NCBI GenBank assembly: GCA_964633825.1
Contig: CAZWHE010000073.1
Coordinates: 1 to 18,531, forward strand
Direction of reading: 5' to 3'
From: CAZWHE01 sp964633825
GTDB lineage: Bacteria > Planctomycetota > B15-G4 > CAYZWU01
Length of the DNA stretch: 18,531 nucleotides
Of this stretch, positions 7,179 through 15,251 are shown piece after piece. How positions within the stretch are numbered: position 1 is the first letter of the stretch; each line of letters begins with the position of its first letter. Below the pieces are notes generated by a model that made no database searches, was not told where the DNA came from, and was given only the letters and a program-made list of their open reading frames with translations. Made by a program: the position numbers and the translations under genes.

Positions 7179-8435
7179 TTATCCTGGAACTTTCATCTCG
7201 CGGGCTGAAGCCAGTTTTCTGTAGATCCCGGAGATCTGCTCGAAATGGTAATCGGGATGGAACCACTCGATAGCTTTCTGTCGGGCGATTCGGCCCATTT
7301 TCTGTAGGTTTTTCTCGTCGTCAAGTTTCCGGCCGAGAATTTCTGCGAGCTTCTCCACGTTTTTTGGTGGAAAAGTGTGGCCCGTGACATTGTCCTCGAT
7401 ATATTCGGGCAATCCCCCGATGGATGATGCAATCACGGGCTTTCCATAGGTAAAGGCCTCGTAGAGCGTGAGGGGGGAATTCTCGTACCATTCGGATGGA
7501 ATAACGACGGCCTTGGCTCCCCTGATCTGGTTGTTCAGGTCTTCGCCCGATTGGAAGCCCAGAAGCTTCACGTGATCGAGATTGTGTTCGTCCACAAACC
7601 GCTTGATCCTCTCTTCCAATGGGCCCGTTCCCAGGATGTGCAGGGTCTGGTTCGGTACTTTTTCAGCCGCCTCGAGCAGGGTAAAGAGCCCTTTCTCCGG
7701 CGCGAGACGCCCCATGCAGAGGGCATATCCCTTGTTTTCGTAAACAGGCGCCACGGCGTCGACGTCGATGGTGTAATCGAGGTGAACGACCTTGTCCTCG
7801 GCAAAGCCGAACTCGATCATCTTGGATCGGTAGAAACGGCTCGGCGCGATGAAAAGATCGACCATGTCGTAAACGCGCAAAAGCCGGTGAACATAGCTCT
7901 CCACCATGTTGAGAAGACTGCCGAGCAGGGATCCCTTGGTGCAGCGCCCCAAGAGGCAATGATAGTACTTCCCGCCCCGGCAGCGTTCGCAGACATCGTT
8001 GCCCGCCATCATCGTGTATACGGGGCAGCAGGGCTTGAGGTCGTGAACGGTATAGACGATGGGGATGCCCCGTTTTTTCAGCTCGTAGAAGATCGATGGA
8101 GTGAGATGGTAATAAGTGTTGTGAAGATGGGCGATGTGGACGGGATGGTCGTCCAGCAGCTTCGAGAGCTTCCGCCTGGCGTGGGGGGAATAGATCATGG
8201 AGATGCCGTTGACGATTTTTGTCCAGACGGACCCTTTCAGGTATTCCTTCTTTTCGAGGAAGTACTCCTTGTGGGGTGAGGGCCGGTTTCTCTCGTCTTT
8301 CATGGCGAAAGAGACCACCTCCGCGCCCCGCGAGCGCAGGAGGTCTTCCAGTGCGAAGAGATAGGTTTCGCTTCCTCCCGAGAGGTAGTAGAACTTGTTG
8401 GCGCTCAGTATCTTCCAGTTCTTGAGTTCCTGCAT
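7179..8435 (-). CDS. Glycosyltransferase family 4 with cysteine-rich insertion
   Basis: A 418-residue GT-B fold retaining glycosyltransferase (GT4), expected to add a sugar to the lipid-linked repeat unit on the cytosolic face. The N-terminal acceptor domain begins KILSANKFYYLSGGSET (GSET glycine loop near residue 20). The C-terminal nucleotide-sugar domain shows GRLAPEKG (242-249), GTGPLEERI (269-277), and the EX7E-type motif ENSPLTLYE (Glu318, Glu326) followed by GKPVIAS and GGLPEYI. Residues 136-165 hold six cysteines (136, 137, 149, 152, 160, 165), a likely metal-binding insertion known from some GT4 subfamilies. The ATG at 8435 follows the upstream stop by one base. The ribosome site is weak, with AAGGA about 15 bases away, so translation probably depends on coupling. 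Confidence 0.88.
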   Translation of the reverse strand: MQELKNWKILSANKFYYLSGGSETYLFALEDLLRSRGAEVVSFAMKDERNRPSPHKEYFLEKKEYLKGSVWTKIVNGISMIYSPHARRKLSKLLDDHPVHIAHLHNTYYHLTPSIFYELKKRGIPIVYTVHDLKPCCPVYTMMAGNDVCERCRGGKYYHCLLGRCTKGSLLGSLLNMVESYVHRLLRVYDMVDLFIAPSRFYRSKMIEFGFAEDKVVHLDYTIDVDAVAPVYENKGYALCMGRLAPEKGLFTLLEAAEKVPNQTLHILGTGPLEERIKRFVDEHNLDHVKLLGFQSGEDLNNQIRGAKAVVIPSEWYENSPLTLYEAFTYGKPVIASSIGGLPEYIEDNVTGHTFPPKNVEKLAEILGRKLDDEKNLQKMGRIARQKAIEWFHPDYHFEQISGIYRKLASAREMKVPG

Positions 8436-8436
8436 G

Positions 8437-9582
8437 TCAGTGTTTCTTTTTCCTTGCCAGAAGATCGCGGTATAGCCGGTCCAGGCTGCGGATGTTTTTT
8501 TCCAGGCTGAAGCGTTCGCGGACCTTGAGAAGAGCGGCCTCGCACATCTTTTTTCTCTTGTTTTCGTCTTCGAGCAGGGAGAGACAGGCATTCGTCATGC
8601 CGTCCACGTCTCCGTTTTCGATGAGGAGACCCGTTTCCCCGTGAAAGACGGCTTCGCAAACACCCTCCACGTCAAAGGCCACGATGGGGCGGGAAAGGGC
8701 CATCGCCTCGAGGAGCGCCAAGGAGAAGGCCTCTCCCATCGACGTGCACAGGTAGATGTCCATTGCAGAGAGGAGATCGGGGACGTCGTCGCGGCGGCCC
8801 AGGAAAAAAACCTTGTCCTTCAGGCCGAGCTCGAGCGAGCGTTTTTCGAGATCGCCCCGCAGCGGGCCCTCGCCGGCGATGATGAACCGGATCCTGTCGT
8901 TCTTTCGGGCGATTTTCGAGCAGGCTTCGAGGAAGAGATGGAGCCTCTTGTCCGTAACCAGGCGCGAAACCGTGCCGATGACGGGGGCTTCGGCGTCGAA
9001 AGGGAGCCCGGGGAAGGGCCCGCCGGCGGGTGTGCGCGCCGCGCCCCGGAGCGCGTCCACGTCGACGCCGTTGTAGATCAGCGAGATCTTCTCTTCCGAT
9101 ATCATTTCCCGGGCCTTGAGCGTGTCGAGGATGTTGCGCGAGATGGCGATGTATCCGTCGATCAGGTTCCTGAAGAGGCGGAGGAAAAGCGTTCTGCGCC
9201 ATTTTCTCTTGACCTGCGAACCGAGGGTCGGGCCGTGGTCGGTCATGACCTGCACGGGAACGCCCGAGAACCGGGCGATCAGGTTCGAAATGGGGAGGGG
9301 CCCGTGGGAGTGAATGATGTCGATCCTTTCTTGCTTGATGATGGACCGGAGCTTGAACGCCCTGAGGAGGTCATAGCCGCTGTGAAGCCCCAGAAGGAAA
9401 ACTTTGGTTCCCTCCCTTTCGATTCTGTCCGCCACCTCTCCGCCCCCCATGGAAAAGCAGACCCGGAGCTGATAATTGTCCGTGAAGCTGTTGAACTTTC
9501 TGCAGAGAGAGGCCACGTACCGCTCCTCTCCCCCCGTCTTGCCGGAGGCGACCATGTGCAGAATTCTGCAATCGTGCGACAT
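8437..9582 (-). CDS. Glycosyltransferase family 4
   Basis: A 381-residue GT-B glycosyltransferase of family GT4. With the ATG start at 9582 it begins MSHDCRILHMVASGKTGGEE, containing the usual GGxE acceptor-domain loop. Other marks: DIIHSHGP near 88-94, a linker IYNGVD at 169-174, GTVSRLVTDKR at 203-213, IAGEGPLRGDLE at 235-246, and SMGEAFSLALLEAMA with Glu284 and Glu292 as the EX7E pair. It probably adds another sugar to the same repeat unit as the neighbouring GT4. No good Shine-Dalgarno precedes the ATG; an in-frame TTG at 9609 would add nine residues and overlap the upstream gene by 8 bp. I prefer the ATG because family members start near the RILHM strand. Confidence 0.87.
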   Translation of the reverse strand: MSHDCRILHMVASGKTGGEERYVASLCRKFNSFTDNYQLRVCFSMGGGEVADRIEREGTKVFLLGLHSGYDLLRAFKLRSIIKQERIDIIHSHGPLPISNLIARFSGVPVQVMTDHGPTLGSQVKRKWRRTLFLRLFRNLIDGYIAISRNILDTLKAREMISEEKISLIYNGVDVDALRGAARTPAGGPFPGLPFDAEAPVIGTVSRLVTDKRLHLFLEACSKIARKNDRIRFIIAGEGPLRGDLEKRSLELGLKDKVFFLGRRDDVPDLLSAMDIYLCTSMGEAFSLALLEAMALSRPIVAFDVEGVCEAVFHGETGLLIENGDVDGMTNACLSLLEDENKRKKMCEAALLKVRERFSLEKNIRSLDRLYRDLLARKKKH

Positions 9583-9601
9583 TGCGAAGATACTAAAAAA
9601 A

Positions 9602-10585
9602 TCAAACAAACAGGTAGGGAGACTGGGGCGCTCCCTTCCTGAAAAGGCGATAAGGGTCCTGCCCTATTTCGTTGCGTCCCTTGATCAGCGTCACCGCGCC
9701 TTTGTAACCGGCGTTCTTGACCGCTTCGATCACCCTATCGTTGAAGTCCTCGGCCATGCCGTTCGGGTAGGCGAGAAAGGGATCGTCGTCACCGAGATGG
9801 CTCTTGATGATTTCGCGGGGCTCCGTCAGCTGTCTTTTGAGCTCGTTTTCGGAAATTTTCGACAAGATCGCGTGGTGAATCGTGTGGGCTCCGAATGAGA
9901 TGCAGCTTGAATTCATCTCCTCGATTTCGTCCCAATCGAGCATCAGCCTGGGGAGCGTCTTTTCCATTCTTTCCGGATCGCAGGCCGCTGCCAGGTTTCC
10001 GAGTACTGCGTTTTGATCCTGCGGGGGCGACCTTTTGAACACCCCGGCGATTTCCTGGGTGAGGGTCGTTCTCTCCTTGGGCGAACCTCTGATATACCGG
10101 TGCCAGAGCGGGGCGATGCTTTTCGGAATGTCCCGAAAGAATTCTTTCTCCTCGATCGAAACGGACCGTTCCAAATAGAAGGAGAGCCGGTCGTACCAGA
10201 GCCGCTTGTTCGTGCCGATGACGCCCGTTGCGAGAAAGATCGTTGCCGGGATCTCGAGTTTCTTGAGGATCGGGAAAGCCTGTGTGTAGTTGTCCCGGTA
10301 GCCGTCGTCGAAAGTGACGACCACGCATTTTCGCGCGGGCTTGGAACCCGACGCCAGGATGTCGACGCCTTCCTCGAGAGTGATGAAACGGCACCAGTTT
10401 TTGAGCCACCGAAGCTGTCTTTCGAACAGCTTGGGATGAACGGTGGATACGAAATGATCGAACTGGACATCGATTCTGTGATAACAGAAAATGGTCACCC
10501 CGTGGCCGCCGGGCCGGAGAATGTTTGCGAGGGCGGCCCATCTCCTGACGCGGCGCTTCCTCTTTAAATATTGTATGCCTCTCAA
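9602..10585 (-). CDS. Polysaccharide deacetylase (NodB homology domain, CE4)
   Basis: A 327-residue protein with a NodB/CE4 deacetylase domain, a family that removes N- or O-acetyl groups from amino-sugar polymers. Seen: a YHRI strand near residue 35, the TFDDGY motif with catalytic Asp93 and metal Asp94, metal ligands His234 and His238 in GAHTIHHAIL, and FLAYPNG as motif 3. I place the start at TTG 10585 because GAGGA lies seven bases upstream. A GTG at 10675 is in frame but would add only a low-complexity Arg-rich stretch and sits beside a candidate promoter. No signal peptide is evident; the basic N-terminus leaves location open. It is the first gene of the five-gene minus-strand glycan operon. 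Confidence 0.85.
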   Translation of the reverse strand: MRGIQYLKRKRRVRRWAALANILRPGGHGVTIFCYHRIDVQFDHFVSTVHPKLFERQLRWLKNWCRFITLEEGVDILASGSKPARKCVVVTFDDGYRDNYTQAFPILKKLEIPATIFLATGVIGTNKRLWYDRLSFYLERSVSIEEKEFFRDIPKSIAPLWHRYIRGSPKERTTLTQEIAGVFKRSPPQDQNAVLGNLAAACDPERMEKTLPRLMLDWDEIEEMNSSCISFGAHTIHHAILSKISENELKRQLTEPREIIKSHLGDDDPFLAYPNGMAEDFNDRVIEAVKNAGYKGAVTLIKGRNEIGQDPYRLFRKGAPQSPYLFV

Positions 10586-10678
10586 ACGATCATTCCTCGG
10601 CGCGCTTTTTCGTGCCCGCCCTTTGTTTCGTGTCCGGCGGTCCCGGCCCGGCCGTTTCCGACAAAACCATGCCACGGC

Positions 10679-10707
10679 ATTGTTCCAGAACCGGGTGGGC
10701 GATTCAA
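10679..10707 (-). promoter_or_regulatory. Candidate promoter of the glycan operon
   Basis: On the minus strand TTGAAT (10702-10707) and AACAAT (10679-10684) are separated by exactly 17 bp, each matching four of six bases of the sigma-70 consensus boxes. Transcription would begin near 10672, which favours the TTG at 10585 over the GTG at 10675 as the deacetylase start. The match is modest and could be chance. Confidence 0.3.
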
Positions 10708-10727
10708 TAGAACGGCTTTATTGAGGC

Positions 10728-10964
10728 TTATTCGATAAACAATTCATCGTAGGTGTGCGCGCCGGCTTCTTCAACTTCGGTGTAAAAGAGAGGAGTCGCG
10801 TCGACGCTGTTGCCCAGGTTGCGGCGTATCACCTCACCGGCGGCCCCCGGAGGCGCACATCCCTTCGCCAGGATGAGGTAGAGCACGGACAGCAGGACAG
10901 CGGCCGCCGCCAGGCGCGCCCAGCCGCCCCGCCGTCCCTTGTTGCGAGTTCCAGGACAAACCAT
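10728..10964 (-). CDS. Small single-pass membrane protein of unknown function
   Basis: A 78-residue protein I do not recognise. A basic N-terminus (residues 7-17) precedes one hydrophobic segment (about 16-33), then a short polar, acidic C-terminal tail rich in Glu and Asp and ending in YDELFIE. The segment ends ILAKGC, so Cys36 could be a poor lipobox. Either way the tail would face the periplasm if the positive-inside rule holds. Its ATG lies two bases after the stop of the transporter gene (TGAAAATG) with no Shine-Dalgarno, so it is probably translated by reinitiation and made together with the transporter. This suggests an accessory subunit, which is inference only. Confidence 0.6.
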   Translation of the reverse strand: MVCPGTRNKGRRGGWARLAAAAVLLSVLYLILAKGCAPPGAAGEVIRRNLGNSVDATPLFYTEVEEAGAHTYDELFIE

Positions 10965-10966
10965 TT

Positions 10967-12481
10967 TCAGGGCCCGCCGAAGAGGATGCCGCCGAAGGCC
11001 AGCCAGGCCGCGATAAGCGTCAGCACCAGGTTGAAGGACTGCCCGACGATGTAAAGAATGATCGGCTTGCCGCCCGTGAGCTGCCCGGCAAGGTCCCTGA
11101 AGTTCGACTCGAGCCCGATCGAGACGAAGGCCATGCAGAAAAGCCAGCCGCGGATCGTCTTGGTGCCGGCCTTGATGATGTCCTTCTCCACGAATTTGAG
11201 GCCGAGCTCGGGCACGAGGATGAAGGAGAAGATGAGCGACGCCGCCACGAAGCCGATGACGAACTTGGGGAAGCGGTACCAGATCTCCATGGCGGTGGGA
11301 TCGATGTTCTTGGAGCGATCGACGCGCGTGACCCAGAAGATGGCGACGCAGAAAGCGACGAGGCCGATCAGAACGTTCTGGATCATCTTCACCACGGCCG
11401 CGATTTTTTCCGCTTCAGCGCCGAGCATCGAACCGGCCGCGACCACGGCGCCCGTGGCGTCGATGGTCCCGCCCATCCAGGCCGCCCCCACGTTGGTGTC
11501 CATGCCGGCGGCTTTGATCGCGATGGGCATGAAGATCATCATCAGCACGGTAAAAATGAGAGTCATTCCCACGGCGAGGGTGAGCTCCTCCTTTTTCGCC
11601 TTGCATGCCGCGGCGGTGGCAATGGCGGCCGAGACACCGCAGACCGACGTGGCCGCCGCCACGATGATCACGAGGGTTTTGCGCGCCATCTTGAGAAAGC
11701 GCGTGCCGAAGATGTACATGAAGATGATCACAGTGGGGGTCACCAGCCAGGCCACGAAGAGGCCCGGTCCGCCCAGCTTGAGGATCTTGTTGAAGAGGAC
11801 CTCGGCGCCGAGGAGCACGAGCCCGGTCTTGATGAACATCTCGGTTTTCGCCCCGGCAAGGAGCCACTTCGGCGTGCCGACCGTGTTGGAAATGAGAAGC
11901 CCCACGAGAAGGCCCCAGAGGGCGTAGCTCAAACCGTAAGCCTTGATGACGTGATGGTTGGCCAGGGTGTAGGCGAGCACGGTGAGTCCGAAAATCACAA
12001 AAAATCCGCACAGGTATTTCCAGGGATTGCCGCCCATGACCCGGATGCCCACGGCCGTGAGCAGCCCCAGAGACACGAAGAGGATCAGGAGTTTGAAAAA
12101 GAGATTGTCCTTTTTAACGGGCTCTTTTTCGTAGAGGGTGTTGACGGCGCGATTCCAGGCGGGGTCGTCGCTCAGGCCGAGGAGGCGATCGCGCACAGCC
12201 GGAGCCATCTCGCCTTTGAAGCGGACCATCCCCTCGCCCTCGCTGTAGCTCAGGTGCTTAGCGAGTGTTCCGGGAAGCTCGAGGTCGCCGGGATAGGATT
12301 CGAGAGGCGCTTCGCTCTCGAGCTTGTAGAACTCGTTGAGCGGATTGGAAACCCAGGTTCCGAGCTTGGGCGCCTTGCCCGCTCCGCCCCAGATCGCAAA
12401 AGCGATCATGATGAACCCGAACCAGACGGCCCACCAGTCTTCTGTCGCCAGCAGCTCGGATCGCTTCCGTCTGTCAGACAT
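10967..12481 (-). CDS. Putative sulfate exporter family transporter (YeiH/UPF0324), long form
   Basis: A 504-residue inner-membrane protein of the YeiH/UPF0324 family, annotated in databases as putative sulfate exporters; the true substrate is not established. The ATG at 12481 has GGAGA seven bases upstream. Residues 12-35 (TEDWWAVWFGF...) form a first helix. About 100 mostly polar residues follow, then the family core begins with LLILFVSLGLLTAVG. Core motifs include AYGLSYALWGLLVGLLISN, TGLVLLGAEVLF, AAATSVCGVSAAIA, and GGTIDATGAVVAAG. The family is usually near 340 residues, so this is the long variant with an N-terminal extension. It is divergent from the peptidase gene across a shared AT-rich spacer and is followed at once by a small membrane protein gene. 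Confidence 0.83.
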   Translation of the reverse strand: MSDRRKRSELLATEDWWAVWFGFIMIAFAIWGGAGKAPKLGTWVSNPLNEFYKLESEAPLESYPGDLELPGTLAKHLSYSEGEGMVRFKGEMAPAVRDRLLGLSDDPAWNRAVNTLYEKEPVKKDNLFFKLLILFVSLGLLTAVGIRVMGGNPWKYLCGFFVIFGLTVLAYTLANHHVIKAYGLSYALWGLLVGLLISNTVGTPKWLLAGAKTEMFIKTGLVLLGAEVLFNKILKLGGPGLFVAWLVTPTVIIFMYIFGTRFLKMARKTLVIIVAAATSVCGVSAAIATAAACKAKKEELTLAVGMTLIFTVLMMIFMPIAIKAAGMDTNVGAAWMGGTIDATGAVVAAGSMLGAEAEKIAAVVKMIQNVLIGLVAFCVAIFWVTRVDRSKNIDPTAMEIWYRFPKFVIGFVAASLIFSFILVPELGLKFVEKDIIKAGTKTIRGWLFCMAFVSIGLESNFRDLAGQLTGGKPIILYIVGQSFNLVLTLIAAWLAFGGILFGGP

Positions 12482-12530
12482 AATTCTCTCTCCATGAAAT
12501 CGGTTGAAAAGATTAAAAAGATATACATAA

Positions 12531-12548
12531 AAATATGCTATAATATTT
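12531..12548 (+). promoter_or_regulatory. Extended -10 promoter element inside an inverted repeat
   Basis: TGCTATAAT (12536-12544) is a perfect TATAAT with the TGn extension; no convincing -35 box lies at the right distance, which extended -10 promoters can do without. Transcription would start near 12551, leaving a leader of roughly 135 nt before the peptidase gene. The box is embedded in AAATAT (12531-12536), six bases, then ATATTT (12543-12548), a symmetrical site that could be an operator. The spacer between the divergent genes (12482-12686) is otherwise GC-rich apart from this island. Confidence 0.5.
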
Positions 12549-12686
12549 CCGCTCGAAACGGTCGGTATGCGCGACACGGCCCCGGGCCGCCGCTGCATTG
12601 ATGTCAAAGACCGATAAGCCTGATCCCGATCAATTCATCATGAGCCGTCACGTTCAGTGTGAAACAGACGTTTTCCGGAGGTTGCC

Positions 12687-15188
12687 ATGAAATTCTCCAG
12701 GATCATCCCTTTCCTCTTCCCCGCCTTGTTTCTTGTTCTGGCGGTTTCCTCCCCGCTGCAGGCGCAGTCCCCGCCCGCGCGGGAGCGGCCGGCGCTGATC
12801 AGCGTCGATGAAACGCCCACGCCCGGCCTGATGCAGACCCTCCGCGCGCTCGACATGGATATCGCGTATGTGGGCCGCAGCGGCGAGGGCATTCACATCG
12901 TGGCGGACCTGGTCGATATGCTCCGCCTTCGGAATAAGGGGATCTCCTTCACCGTTGTGTACGATGACGTGATCGCTTTTTACCAGAGCCGTTTCACTTT
13001 CGATCCGAGTCTTTCCCGCGATCTCGGCTACGGGAGCATGGGCGGTTTCTTCACCTATTCCGAGGTGGAGGCCAAGCTGGACGAGTTCCGCACCAATTAC
13101 CCCACACTGATCACAGCCAGATCGAGCATCGGCAAGAGCCGCCAGAACCGGGACCTCTGGGCGGTCAAGATTTCGGACAATCCCGACATCGACGAGCCCG
13201 AGCCCGAAGCCATCATCGACTCGCTGACCCATGCCCGTGAACCGCAGGGGATGATGTCCACCCTCTACTTTATGGACTGGGTCCTCGAGAACTACCCGAC
13301 CGATCCCATGGCGAAGTTTCTCGTCGAGGAGAGGGAGATGTGGATTGTGCCCGTCCAGAACCCCGACGGCTATGTCTATAACGAGCAGACCAATCCGAAC
13401 GGCGGCGGCATGTGGCGCAAGAACCGCCGCTATAACAATTTTTACAGCCGCGGCGTCGATCTGAACCGCAACTGGAGCTACAAGTGGGGGTACGACAACA
13501 TGGGGAGCTCGGGCAGCCCTTCGAGCGAAACGTACCGCGGACCGTCGGCCATGTCCGAGCCGGAAGACCAGGCCATGGGCAGCTTCATCTCCAGCCGGGG
13601 CGCCGTGGAGAGATTGTCCATCCACTGCTACGGCAACATGTGGATCATTCCCTGGTGTTACGACTATATCCTCACGCCCGATGACGCTCTCTTCAGGGCC
13701 GTTGCCGATGAAATGGCTCCCGATGGGTACGACATCGGAACATCGTGGGAGCTTCTCTATCTCGTCAACGGCGGGAGCGTCGACTGGGATTACGGCGATC
13801 AAGGCATCCTCACGTTCAGCCCCGAGATGGGGCGGGTCACCGACGGGTTCTGGCCGTCCACGGACCGGATCGTGCCGATCGCACAAAAAAACCTCCCCAG
13901 TCTCCAGTATTTCTTCGCCATCTCCGGTTCCTTCCTCGAATGGGAGGACACGGCGTTCAGCGAGGTGGTCGGGAACGGAAACGGCCATCCCGAGCCGGGT
14001 GAAACAATCGATGTCGTCGTGGATATTACGAACAAGGGGCTTGCCGACTGCGGCACGCCTGTGACGCTCAACATCTCGACAACGTCGCCGGACGTGAACA
14101 TTCTCACCGGTTCGGTCCAGTTGTCGGCGATCCCGTCGCGGACGACCGTCGACAACGCCGCACAGCCCTTTGTTCTGGAGATCCTGCCCGGGGCCGGCCA
14201 CGGCGATGTTTTCGACATCGTGCTCGAGCTCCTCTTCGACGGGGCGCGCCTCGAGGGGAAAGAAAGCTTCATCGTCGGCGTTCCCCGCGTCGTTGTGTTC
14301 GACGACATGGAAGCCGATGAAGGGTGGCAGGCCGGCGCACCGGGCGACACGGCCACAGCCGGGATCTGGGAGCGCGCCGATCCCAACGGAACGTGGCTTT
14401 CGGGAAAGCCGATGCAGCCCGAGGACGACCACACCGCCGCGGGAACGGATTGTTTCGTCACCGGGAACTCGCCTCCGGGCGCCGATCCCGGTGACAACGA
14501 TGTGGACGACGGCAAGACGACCCTCGTGAGCCCGCTCTTCGATCTCACCGGCGGCATCATGCCCAGGATCGGGTACAGCCGCTGGTGGGCCAATGCTTTC
14601 GGCCGGGGCGGCATCGATGACGAGTTTCTCGTGGAGATCTCAAACGACGGGGGCTCGACGTGGATGGAGTTCGAGAAAACGGCGGGCGGGCAATACAATT
14701 TCTGGGAAGAAGTCCTCATTAACGTGGAAGACGTGATCACGCCCACAGACTCCATGCGGGTCCGCTTCGTGGCGGAAGACGCGGGAGCGATCTATCCCAA
14801 CCAGTCGATCGTCGAGGCCGCTATCGACGACTTCCGTGCGGAGTGCTTCACCGCCCAGCCCGTGCTGACCGTGCTCGGCGATTTCGTCGTGAACAGCGAC
14901 TTCACGATCAGGATCTCATGGGACGGGGGTGCTTCGTATAAAGTATATGCCTCGCCCAACCTCGGACCCGGAACACCTTACCAGGGCGGAATCTGGTATC
15001 TCGATCCCCCGCTCACCTTGCTGAACAGCGGAACGATTCCTTCCGAAGAAACAACCGTTGTGACGCTGACAATCCCCAACAATCCCGGCCTGGTAGGGAA
15101 GACTTTCTACTTTCAATCCTACGCCGTTCCCAACGGCGGCGGGACGCCCATGATTTCGAACGTCACGTCTCGAACCGTGGCGCCTTAA
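12687..15188 (+). CDS. Secreted M14 zinc carboxypeptidase with C-terminal beta-sandwich modules
   Basis: An 833-residue exported metallocarboxypeptidase (peptidase family M14). The ATG has GGAGG five bases upstream. A signal peptide covers residues 1-26 (likely cut after LQA), followed by a propeptide-like region to about 115. The catalytic domain shows zinc ligands His182 and Glu185 in THARE, and His313 in SIHCYGN. It also has NPDGY, the substrate-binding NRN at 260-262 (Arg261 equivalent to CPA Arg145), and the general base Glu380 in FSPEMG. After about residue 415 come a CARDB-like module (NGHPEPGETIDVVVDITNKG), a jelly-roll, MAM-like domain opening DDMEADEGW, and a last short beta domain with no membrane anchor. 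It probably digests extracellular or periplasmic peptides. It converges with the symporter gene. Confidence 0.92.
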   Translation: MKFSRIIPFLFPALFLVLAVSSPLQAQSPPARERPALISVDETPTPGLMQTLRALDMDIAYVGRSGEGIHIVADLVDMLRLRNKGISFTVVYDDVIAFYQSRFTFDPSLSRDLGYGSMGGFFTYSEVEAKLDEFRTNYPTLITARSSIGKSRQNRDLWAVKISDNPDIDEPEPEAIIDSLTHAREPQGMMSTLYFMDWVLENYPTDPMAKFLVEEREMWIVPVQNPDGYVYNEQTNPNGGGMWRKNRRYNNFYSRGVDLNRNWSYKWGYDNMGSSGSPSSETYRGPSAMSEPEDQAMGSFISSRGAVERLSIHCYGNMWIIPWCYDYILTPDDALFRAVADEMAPDGYDIGTSWELLYLVNGGSVDWDYGDQGILTFSPEMGRVTDGFWPSTDRIVPIAQKNLPSLQYFFAISGSFLEWEDTAFSEVVGNGNGHPEPGETIDVVVDITNKGLADCGTPVTLNISTTSPDVNILTGSVQLSAIPSRTTVDNAAQPFVLEILPGAGHGDVFDIVLELLFDGARLEGKESFIVGVPRVVVFDDMEADEGWQAGAPGDTATAGIWERADPNGTWLSGKPMQPEDDHTAAGTDCFVTGNSPPGADPGDNDVDDGKTTLVSPLFDLTGGIMPRIGYSRWWANAFGRGGIDDEFLVEISNDGGSTWMEFEKTAGGQYNFWEEVLINVEDVITPTDSMRVRFVAEDAGAIYPNQSIVEAAIDDFRAECFTAQPVLTVLGDFVVNSDFTIRISWDGGASYKVYASPNLGPGTPYQGGIWYLDPPLTLLNSGTIPSEETTVVTLTIPNNPGLVGKTFYFQSYAVPNGGGTPMISNVTSRTVAP

Positions 15189-15213
15189 AATCCGGGAGAA
15201 AGCAGCCGCGATC

Positions 15214-15232
15214 GGCCGGTCCGCCGCCGGCC
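15214..15232. terminator. GC-rich hairpin between convergent genes
   Basis: GGCCGG (15214-15219) pairs perfectly with CCGGCC (15227-15232) across a 7-base loop in the 63-bp gap between the peptidase and symporter stop codons. There is no T-run on either strand, so intrinsic termination is doubtful. Its position suits a bidirectional transcript-end or 3'-stabilising structure. Confidence 0.3.
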
Positions 15233-15251
15233 TGTCGAGCGGCTTCGCCTG

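Noticed and set aside
10586..10675. GTG start at 10675 for the deacetylase
   Set aside because: Adds 30 Arg-rich residues outside the family domain and lacks a ribosome site; TTG 10585 has GAGGA at ideal spacing.
10704..10724. AT-rich inverted repeat TCAATA/TATTGA after the small membrane protein gene as a terminator
   Set aside because: The stem is only six mostly A-T pairs with no T-run in either direction, and it overlaps the candidate promoter.
12654..14432. 592-codon minus-strand open frame opposite the M14 peptidase
   Set aside because: Composition is His/Val/Asp-rich with no motif, and the + strand has signal peptide and full M14 catalytic residues.
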